Below the pieces are notes generated by a model. The model searched no databases, was not told where the DNA came from, and saw only the letters and a program-made list of their open reading frames with translations. This document shows positions 1 to 4,492 of a stretch of 5,433 bases of DNA, in pieces. Position 1 is the stretch's first letter. Every line of letters begins with the position of its first letter. The DNA is from Candidatus Brocadiaceae bacterium (lineage in GTDB: Bacteria; Planctomycetota; Brocadiia; Brocadiales; Brocadiaceae). Made by a program: the position numbers and the translations under genes. The stretch spans positions 1 through 5,433 of the forward strand of contig JANLHY010000701.1 of NCBI GenBank assembly GCA_024653795.1. The letters run 5' to 3'.

Positions 1-171
1 GTCATTATTGTAAAAAGAAGGGTATTTGAAGTAGGAGAAAAGACGGGTGAAACCGTAGGAAAAGAAGTAAAAGTTTTGCCTACATCCGATTATAAGATTC
101 AAGAGGGAGACATCCTCGTTGTTGTGGGCAACAGTAAGGATGTTGAATCTTTCGAAAAACACATGAAATAA
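1..171 (+). CDS. TrkA/KtrA-type potassium-transport regulator, C-terminal RCK_C domain (5' end outside window)
   Basis: Frame 1 is open from the first base to TAA at 169-171 and gives 56 residues. They begin VIIVKRRVFEVGE and contain VLPTSDYKIQEGDILVVVGNS. The pattern of an initial hydrophobic strand, then a P-x(5)-I-x-x-GD-x-L-VVVG segment, then a short terminal helix is that of the RCK_C (TrkA_C) domain. This is the ligand-binding lobe of cytoplasmic regulators of Trk/Ktr K+ channels, also found in some antiporters and other transporters. The N-terminal Rossmann (RCK_N) part or any transporter portion lies left of the window, so whether this is TrkA, KtrA or a transporter with an RCK_C tail cannot be told. 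The downstream parA starts 8 nt after the stop, which suggests co-transcription. Confidence 0.75.
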   Translation, partial: VIIVKRRVFEVGEKTGETVGKEVKVLPTSDYKIQEGDILVVVGNSKDVESFEKHMK

Positions 172-179
172 TTTAATAC

Positions 180-950
180 ATGCGAAGTATTGCACTGACT
201 AATCAAAAAGGCGGCGTAGCCAAAACAACGACCACCGTTAATCTGGGCGCCTGCCTTGCACAGATGGGCAAAAAGGTGCTCCTGGTTGATTTAGACCCTC
301 AGGGGAATTTGAGTTCATGGCTGGGTTTGGATATCCATAATCTCGAACGTTCCATGTACAATGTATTTTTGGAAGAAGTCCATTTTGAAGAAATCCTGAC
401 AAAGACATGCGTTGAGAATATGACCCTGGCCCCTTCGAATGTCGCATTGGCAGGAGTAGAAAGGATCTTAGCCCATGAAAAGGGACGAGACCTCATCCTG
501 CGAAAGCGTATGTCTGCCGTAGTAAACAAATATGATTACATTCTCTTGGATTGCCCGCCTTCATTGGGGCTGATTACCATTAACGCATTAACCTTTGTTA
601 AGGAGGTCTTCGTTCCTTTAGAGACAAAGGTTCTAGCATTAAATGGCCTTGTAACCCTGATGAATACCGTACAGGTGGTAAAAGAAAGGTTGAATCACAG
701 CCTGGAAGTAACCGGTATTATTGCCTGCCGGTTTGATGGCCGGACAAACCTTAGTAACGAGGTATTTAACCAGATCAAAGAACGTTTTAAAGACAAGGTC
801 TTTGATACTATTATCAAGGAAAATACACGCCTGGCTGAATGCCCTATTTCCGGAAAGCCCATTACCTTGTACGCACCGGACAGTTCTGGCGCTATTGATT
901 ATACGAATTTAGCAAAAGAAGTAGTGCAGAGAGAAAAACTTTTACGTTAG
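180..950 (+). CDS. parA: ParA/Soj family (MinD-superfamily) ATPase, orphan
   Basis: The 256-residue length is typical of chromosomal Soj/ParA ATPases without an N-terminal HTH. The deviant Walker A is NQKGGVAKTT (residues 8-17), with signature Lys10 and P-loop Lys15. Walker A' is VDLDPQGN (36-43), and Walker B is the hydrophobic run ending LLDCPPSLG (122-130). APSNVALAGVE (84-94) matches the family's conserved segment after the A' region. Such proteins dimerise with ATP, bind DNA nonspecifically and position cargo: chromosome origins with ParB, or other complexes with different partners. No ParB gene or obvious parS site is visible, so the cargo is unknown. The ATG at 180 puts the P-loop where the family has it, but no good Shine-Dalgarno precedes it, so translation may be coupled to the upstream gene. 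Family assignment is firm; a role in chromosome partition is inference. Confidence 0.93.
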   Translation: MRSIALTNQKGGVAKTTTTVNLGACLAQMGKKVLLVDLDPQGNLSSWLGLDIHNLERSMYNVFLEEVHFEEILTKTCVENMTLAPSNVALAGVERILAHEKGRDLILRKRMSAVVNKYDYILLDCPPSLGLITINALTFVKEVFVPLETKVLALNGLVTLMNTVQVVKERLNHSLEVTGIIACRFDGRTNLSNEVFNQIKERFKDKVFDTIIKENTRLAECPISGKPITLYAPDSSGAIDYTNLAKEVVQREKLLR

Positions 951-1069
951 TTAATAGGCGGGTCTTGTGGGTCTATGTGAGGCAAGAGATCAAATGAGAT
1001 ATTTATTGTCCTGCCCGTTGTAGAGTTTGGGCAACAATTTTCACGATGATAACAAGCACAACATGCGGG

Positions 1070-1104
1070 CCCATTTAAACCTGATGAACGGAAATATTAA
1101 CATA
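1070..1104 (+). repeat. 35-bp direct repeat, left copy (flanks the toxin-antitoxin remnant)
   Basis: This copy begins cccatttaaacc and ends taacata. It matches 1874-1908 over 35 bp with three differences (1082, 1085 and 1097 here). Similarity stops quickly on both sides, so it is a discrete unit. In the frame ending at TAA 1098-1100 it reads PFKPDERKY, while the other copy reads PFKPEERKY before the same stop. All three differences fall at third codon positions. It may be an interspersed repeat or the tail of a lost coding sequence. Confidence 0.8.
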
Positions 1105-1117
1105 AAGATTTTTTATA

Positions 1118-1141
1118 CGCAGGCTAAAGCCTGTGGGTGCC
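1118..1141. repeat. Solitary REP-like palindrome
   Basis: The core CAGGCT-AA-AGCCTG (1120-1133) is a perfect 6-bp stem with a 2-nt loop, flanked by a GT-rich arm (gtgggtgcc). A compact palindrome with a conserved one-sided flank has the architecture of a REP unit. It sits 36 nt upstream of the chosen DUF433 start, so it would lie in that gene's leader if transcription begins further left. No T-run follows it, so it is not a convincing intrinsic terminator. Genome-wide repetition is assumed from its form and cannot be seen in this window. Confidence 0.5.
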
Positions 1142-1169
1142 ATAATGAATGAATGTTGGAGGAATGCGT

Positions 1170-1397
1170 ATGGAGAGAATCGTAACCAACCCAGAAATAC
1201 TCGGTGGTAAACCAATTATCAAAGGTACCAGACTTAGTGTAGAATTTGTTCTTGAGTTATTAGCGTCGGGGATGACTAAAGAAGACATTCTAACAGATTA
1301 TCCTCATATTACGGAAGAAGACCTATATGCGGTTTTGGAGTACGCCGCTCATGCCCTTAAAAATGAGGTTTATGTTCCTTTTGAGAAAGTTTCATGA
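1170..1397 (+). CDS. DUF433 (VapB45/COG2442-like) antitoxin
   Basis: The 75 residues open with MERIVTNPEILGGKPIIKGT and continue RLSVEFVLELLASGMTKEDI. This is the hallmark of DUF433 (PF04255), with a conserved NPxIxGGKPxIKGTR stretch leading into a winged-helix DNA-binding fold; LTDYPHITEEDLYAVLEYAA (41-60) completes it. Family members are predicted antitoxins paired with DUF5615 PIN-like proteins, acting by binding the toxin and repressing their own promoter. In-frame ATGs also exist at 1149 and 1164. The start at 1170 is chosen because ggagg (1158-1162) lies 7 nt before it and because the family begins at MERI. The stop overlaps the next start as ATGA (1394-1397), the usual coupling of such pairs. 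The gene looks intact although its partner is damaged, so it may persist as a solo antitoxin or regulator. Confidence 0.9.
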   Translation: MERIVTNPEILGGKPIIKGTRLSVEFVLELLASGMTKEDILTDYPHITEEDLYAVLEYAAHALKNEVYVPFEKVS

Positions 1398-1735
1398 ACC
1401 TGAAACAGATAAGGTTTTTGACAGACGAGAATATTTCTCCAAAGGTGGTCGCTTATCTTCGAGAACGTGGCGCAGATGTGTTGGATGTAAAAGAGTGTGG
1501 TTGGCAGGGAAAGACCGATCATGAAATCCTGGGAAATGCTTTAATAGAGAAAAGGGTATGTTTGACCTGCGACAAGGACTTTGGCACTTTAAAGAAATTA
1601 CTTAATTTTCTTGCAACCTCTTTACTAATACCTCTTTTACCAGAGGGGAGCTTTATCGCCGCCATTACCCAGCGCATCCCGGAAAAATCATTTCAAATGG
1701 TTCGTTACTATGGCTGGTATTCAAACAAATGTTGA
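1394..1735 (+). pseudogene. DUF5615 PIN-like toxin (VapC45-like), C-terminal half lost and replaced
   Basis: Residues 1-64 match the N-terminal half of DUF5615/COG4634 PIN-like proteins. IRFLTDENISPKVVAYLRERG (6-26) carries the acidic DEN cluster (D11, E12). Next comes DVLDVKECGWQGKTDHEIL (28-46), then RVCLTCDKDFG (54-64) with D60 and D62. The normal second half, a hydrophobic VILLRL-type strand, a helix and a C-terminal strand ending in a basic tail, is absent. Residues 65-85 match nothing I recognise, and about 86-112 resemble an IS91-type transposase. At 113 residues the reading frame mimics a normal family length by chance. PIN-like members are predicted nucleases. Loss of the C-terminal part of the fold should abolish activity, though this is inference. 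The gene overlaps the antitoxin gene by four bases. Confidence 0.8.
1643..1735 (+). mobile_element. Remnant of an IS91-type (Y2) transposase gene
   Basis: The frame shared with the broken toxin encodes EGSFIAAITQRIPEKSF followed by QMVRYYGWYSNKC. The FIAAITQ-IP-x(5)-VRYYGWYSNK pattern matches the conserved block of Y2/IS91-like transposases (PF04986 type), where FIAxxTQHIPxKxxxxVRYYGWYSNKxRG is typical and RYYGWYSN carries a conserved tyrosine region. Only about 28 residues remain, without the zinc-binding N-terminus or the rest of the catalytic domain. The expected RG-rich continuation after SNK is lost at the TGA (1733-1735). No element ends were identified. The identification rests on recalled family motifs and not on a database search. 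Confidence 0.72.
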
Positions 1736-1873
1736 AAGAATTAAAAAAATTGCAATCTTCTTCGTTTTTTGTTTTAATATCGCCTCAAAGGGAAAAAGCA
1801 ATTTCCTATCACTCACCCTTGCCTCTTATTCTAAAGAGGGTGTAAGATTAGAATATTGCAATGTCTCCCCGAT

Positions 1874-1908
1874 CCCATTTAAACCCGAGGAACGGAAATA
1901 CTAACATA
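1874..1908 (+). repeat. 35-bp direct repeat, right copy
   Basis: This is the partner of 1070-1104, with 32 of 35 bases identical and the same orientation. It begins cccatttaaaccc and ends taacata. In the frame ending at TAA 1902-1904 it reads PFKPEERKY-stop. Together the two copies bracket the DUF433 gene, the broken DUF5615 gene and the transposase remnant, an 804-bp offset. They are too long and too imperfect for a usual target-site duplication, so they are more likely copies of an interspersed repeat or duplicated gene tails. Confidence 0.8.
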
Positions 1909-1933
1909 GAAAAAAGTAGTTGCAACCTTTGGT

Positions 1934-1993
1934 TGTCATTCTGGGCGTGAGCGAAGAATCTATTTAAGATGTTTCGCTTCGCTCAACATGACA
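1934..1993. repeat. 60-bp imperfect inverted repeat (MITE/REP-like)
   Basis: The left arm begins tgtcattctgggcg and continues gagcgaagaatct. The right arm, agatgtttcgcttcgctc then aacatgaca, is its imperfect reverse complement, with roughly three quarters of positions pairing and terminal TGTCA/TGACA. Arms of the tgtcattctgagcg...gcgaagaatct type recur as palindromic interspersed repeats in many bacterial genomes; this is from general knowledge and only one copy is present here. It lies 109 nt upstream of acpS and no T-run follows it, so a terminator role is not supported. Confidence 0.65.
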
Positions 1994-2102
1994 GCTTCAA
2001 AATGGATGGAGAAATGGGGTCACCTTGATTAGTGATTATATTTTGGCGTTGACCCTCTATATGCTAAATAAACCTATCAATTGGGACTTTAAAGAAATAT
2101 TT

Positions 2103-2489
2103 ATGTACGTTGGAATCGATATTATAGAAATAAAACGAATAGAAAGGTTGTTTTCTGCCAATGAGGGTTTTTTGCGAAAAATTTACACTGAAAAAGAGGT
2201 TGAATACTGTAAACCCAAGAAGAACAAATATCAGCATTTTGCGGCACGCTTTGCTACAAAAGAAGCCATGTTCAAAGCCTTGGGGACTGGATGGGTTGGT
2301 AAAATGAAGTGGACGGATATCGAACTGTTAAACGACGAAAATGGCAGACCCTATGTGAATCTTTATGGAAGTGTAAAAGAATTGGCAGATAAGAAACATA
2401 TTAGCGATATTGCTGTATCATTATCACACTGTCAGGATTATGCCATTGCACAGGTACTCTTGGTACCAAAAAAAGAGGAATGTTCATGA
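2103..2489 (+). CDS. acpS: Holo-[acyl-carrier-protein] synthase (AcpS)
   Basis: AcpS moves 4'-phosphopantetheine from CoA to the conserved serine of apo-ACP, making the carrier competent for fatty-acid synthesis in the cytoplasm. The 128-residue protein has the family length and order of motifs. It begins MYVGIDIIEIKRIE, with the Mg-binding Asp at position 6. FAARFATKEAMFKALGTG (46-63) follows, with the second metal ligand Glu54 and Lys58. VSLSHCQDYAIAQVLL (105-120) is the conserved C-terminal strand pair. The frame is open upstream to a TTG at 2025, but the family starts immediately before GIDI, so ATG 2103 is chosen. The ribosome binding site before it is weak (aaagaaat). Its TGA overlaps the next ATG as ATGA (2486-2489). 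A copy beside a radical SAM protein and a condensing enzyme suggests service to a dedicated lipid pathway, although it may also be the general cellular AcpS. Confidence 0.93.
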   Translation: MYVGIDIIEIKRIERLFSANEGFLRKIYTEKEVEYCKPKKNKYQHFAARFATKEAMFKALGTGWVGKMKWTDIELLNDENGRPYVNLYGSVKELADKKHISDIAVSLSHCQDYAIAQVLLVPKKEECS

Positions 2490-3964
2490 AAAAACTTGTA
2501 CTGATTAATCCGCATCCGATTGGAAATGTTGGAGAGGAAAACGTCTCTGTATTAAATCAAATGCCGGTAAATCTCGGATACTTAAAGGTATTAACGCCAA
2601 AGAACTGGCAAGTCGATATCATAGATGAAACCCAGGGGCTTGCGATTGACGATACAGGGGAAATTACTTTTGGCGAAGCCGACCTTGTTGGCATTACATC
2701 GGTGAGTTATCAGGCCCATCGTGCATATCAAATAGCTACTGCCTGCAAAAAACGGGGTATACCAGTGATTATGGGCGGCATTCATGTCACCAGTTATCCA
2801 GAAGAAGCGGCAAAATATGTTGATTGTGTTGTTACCAGAGAAGCAGTGACCACCTGGGAAAAGATTATTAGCGATTTTGAAAAGGGATGTCTCCAAAAAA
2901 GATACGAAGGTGTTCTGACACCCATGGAATTGTATCAGGGACTACGTCCGGATAGAAAGTATCTGAAGGATAAATATAAATACAGATATTCAGGTATTAT
3001 AACGACTGCGGGTTGCCCATTCAGCTGTGAGTTCTGTTCCGTGCCTCAGTTCCAGGGCAGGAAATATCGTGAAAGACCAGTTGAAGATGTCCTCGATGAA
3101 TTCGAATCCATTAAAGGTCAATATCGCGGTTTGATATTAACGGATGAAAATTTTTATGGGCATAGCAAAAAATCCAATGAGCGTGTCCGAGACCTTTTTA
3201 AGGGAATGGTTGAAAGAGGCATTTATCAAAACTGGTTCGGTTTTACCTCCCTCAACATTTATAAAGACGACGAAACCCTTGAATACATGAAGAAGAGCGG
3301 GTGTGTCGGCGTATTAATAGGGATCGAATCCATCAATGAAGAAGCCCTGAAAACGATGAATAAAAATGTAAACCTGCGCATCTCGATTGAAAATTATTTT
3401 GAGGCCATTGCAAATATCCGTAAACACGGTCTTGCTGTTTGGGGAACGATGGTATTTGGAAACGATGCCGATACCCCTGAAACCTTTAAACAGGTTGCAG
3501 ATTTCGTCCTTGATTCCCATGTTGATATCATGACCTGCGGTATTCTGTGCCCGTTCATCAATACGCCGCTGTATCACAGATTGAACGGCGATGGGAGACT
3601 TTTCAGGACAAACTTCCCTGAAGATTGGAAGTATTACACGTCTCATCACCTAACCTATGTCCTTAAAAACATGTCTCTCCAGGAACTTATTGATGGCTTT
3701 CAATATTTATACGACAAAATTTATTCTACAGAAGTATTACGGCAAAGATTCCAGAATGCAAAAGAAGTACATAAAGATAACATGAATGCCGCCATGTTCG
3801 CATTCAGGGTAAATCTGGACTGGCAGAGTGTCTATCAACACTTGATTCAAAATTTAAAAGAACTGCAGGCATCAGGGTTTTACGATGAGGCATTGAAACG
3901 ATGTAATGCATTGAAAAAGCAGGGGAAAAAGGTGGAATTGACACCGATCGAGGTCTTGCCCTAA
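2486..3964 (+). CDS. B12-binding-domain radical SAM protein
   Basis: The 492-residue protein has two clear parts. Residues about 3-135 form a cobalamin-binding-type Rossmann fold: LVLINPHP, MPVNLGYLKVLTP, ADLVGITSVSYQAHRAYQIA and IPVIMGGIHVTSYPEEAAKYVD. The radical SAM core follows, with CPFSCEFC giving the [4Fe-4S] ligands C177, C181 and C184. DENF (220-223) and GIESINEEALKTMNK (279-293) are further core motifs, and a helical C-terminal extension covers about 395-492. Members of this class carry out methylations, cyclisations or C-C bond chemistry, often on lipids, tetrapyrroles or isoprenoids. The classical base-off DxHxxG motif is not seen; DETQGL (47-52) is at a similar place without His. 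The usual GEGE after the second half of the fold reads REAV (118-121). ATG 2486 is preferred over 2480 because agagga lies 6 nt before it and it overlaps acpS by ATGA. Substrate is unknown; lipid chemistry is inferred from neighbours. Confidence 0.92.
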   Translation: MKKLVLINPHPIGNVGEENVSVLNQMPVNLGYLKVLTPKNWQVDIIDETQGLAIDDTGEITFGEADLVGITSVSYQAHRAYQIATACKKRGIPVIMGGIHVTSYPEEAAKYVDCVVTREAVTTWEKIISDFEKGCLQKRYEGVLTPMELYQGLRPDRKYLKDKYKYRYSGIITTAGCPFSCEFCSVPQFQGRKYRERPVEDVLDEFESIKGQYRGLILTDENFYGHSKKSNERVRDLFKGMVERGIYQNWFGFTSLNIYKDDETLEYMKKSGCVGVLIGIESINEEALKTMNKNVNLRISIENYFEAIANIRKHGLAVWGTMVFGNDADTPETFKQVADFVLDSHVDIMTCGILCPFINTPLYHRLNGDGRLFRTNFPEDWKYYTSHHLTYVLKNMSLQELIDGFQYLYDKIYSTEVLRQRFQNAKEVHKDNMNAAMFAFRVNLDWQSVYQHLIQNLKELQASGFYDEALKRCNALKKQGKKVELTPIEVLP

Positions 3965-4000
3965 AGTTCCTACCCTCATAAATTTTAATAATCTAGTATT

Positions 4001-4028
4001 TTGCACCTGTTTAAATAAAAAGTATTCT
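4001..4028 (+). promoter_or_regulatory. Possible sigma70-type promoter for the small membrane protein gene
   Basis: TTGCAC (4001-4006) and TATTCT (4023-4028) are separated by 16 nt and lie about 40 nt upstream of the ATG at 4069, in a gap following the radical SAM gene. The match is reasonable but unremarkable in AT-rich DNA, so this is tentative. Confidence 0.25.
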
Positions 4029-4068
4029 GATTGATAAATAGTTGTATATTTCAAGATGAGGAAGAAAT

Positions 4069-4263
4069 ATGTCTGATAATTCAAAAGGAAACACTTCGCT
4101 TTTGTGCTTTCGAATTATGGGTACATGTATTGTATTATTGATTGTCTCTATCATTCTAGCCAATATAGTAGGCGATCCTTTTAAAGGGATTGCTGTTATA
4201 CTTAGTATCGGCAGTGGTGGTTCTTTAGTTGCTGGAATAATCGCAACTATTTGGGGTGACTGA
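4069..4263 (+). CDS. Small two-helix membrane protein, unknown function
   Basis: I do not recognise a family. The 64-residue product has a short polar N-terminus (MSDNSKGNTS) and a hydrophobic segment at about 11-34 (rich in I, L and V). A short loop, GDPFKG, follows, then a second hydrophobic segment at about 41-62 containing the glycine-rich SIGSGGS. It ends in WGD. This predicts an inner-membrane helical hairpin. A good ribosome binding site (gatgagga, 4055-4062) lies 6 nt before the ATG, which supports real translation. It sits on the same strand between the radical SAM gene and fabF, 104 nt after the former. It is therefore either part of the lipid cluster or an unrelated insertion between the REPIN and the operon. 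A small accessory subunit or holin-like peptide is possible but unsupported. Confidence 0.62.
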   Translation: MSDNSKGNTSLLCFRIMGTCIVLLIVSIILANIVGDPFKGIAVILSIGSGGSLVAGIIATIWGD

Positions 4264-4406
4264 TGCAATTGGCTGACTTAATCTTCTTATATGCTTCAGT
4301 AAATAATAGTTGAGTTGGTTGGTTATTATAGGTTAACTTATTCGCATTGAAAGGTGAATAGTTGACCTCTCTTGTTTTAATGCTCAGGAATTTCAAAGTT
4401 GCAATA

Positions 4407-4460
4407 GTAGCGCGAACTTTAGTTCGCATAGGGATGTAAGCGAACTGAAGTTCGCGCTAC
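4407..4460. repeat. REPIN-like pair of inverted REP units
   Basis: Two 21-bp arms (4407-4427 and 4440-4460) are reverse complements with one mismatch, separated by a 12-nt spacer. Each arm is a REP unit by form: GTAG, then C, then a hairpin with perfect 7-bp stems (GCGAACT-TT-AGTTCGC on the left, GCGAACT-GA-AGTTCGC on the right). The GTAG tetranucleotide beside a palindrome is the hallmark of REPs mobilised by RAYT (TnpA-REP) transposases. Flanking caat/attg extends the pairing to about 4402-4464 with a single bulge. It lies 32 nt upstream of fabF, so it would form a strong hairpin in a transcript reading into that gene. No RAYT gene is in the window. Confidence 0.88.
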
Positions 4461-4492
4461 ATTGAAAAAGCTGCTGAAGGTCTGATTTAAAA

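Larger units (their letters stand above)
1736..2102. other. Gene-free, repeat-bearing region between the toxin remnant and acpS
   Basis: These 367 bases carry no convincing gene. 1736-1873 is AT-rich, with a small hairpin formed by cctctt/aagagg near 1820-1840. A frame is open from about 1710 to 1904 and ends in the direct repeat, but its translation resembles nothing recognisable and it has no ribosome binding site. Then come the right copy of the 35-bp repeat and a 60-bp imperfect inverted repeat. The last 110 bases before acpS presumably hold its leader and promoter, but no well-spaced -35/-10 pair stands out. The region reads as a decayed insertion scar. Confidence 0.6.

Noticed and set aside
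951..1069. Possible intrinsic terminator or decayed gene after parA
   Set aside because: Only short GCCC/GGGC pairings without a following T-run were seen, and no frame gives a recognisable fragment.
1710..1904. 64-codon + strand frame between the broken toxin and the inverted repeat
   Set aside because: It starts inside the transposase remnant, has no ribosome binding site, is low-complexity and matches no family. Its only notable part is the tail that coincides with the 35-bp repeat.
1070..1908. CRISPR array or target-site duplication as the source of the 35-bp repeats
   Set aside because: There are only two copies, separated by 0.8 kb of coding sequence, with no spacers or cas genes. They are also too long and divergent for a recent target-site duplication.
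2044..2070. Candidate promoter for acpS (TTGGCG / TAAATA)
   Set aside because: The spacing of 15 is poor and competing overlapping matches exist in this AT-rich stretch; not distinguishable from chance.
1586..2099. 13-mer actttaaagaaat shared by the toxin break point (1587-1599) and the sequence just before acpS (2088-2100)
   Set aside because: A 13-base AT-rich match is expected by chance at this window size, and it does not extend on either side.
2025..2102. N-terminal extension of AcpS from a TTG start
   Set aside because: The family begins just before GIDI. The extra 26 residues have no family counterpart and lack a clear ribosome binding site.
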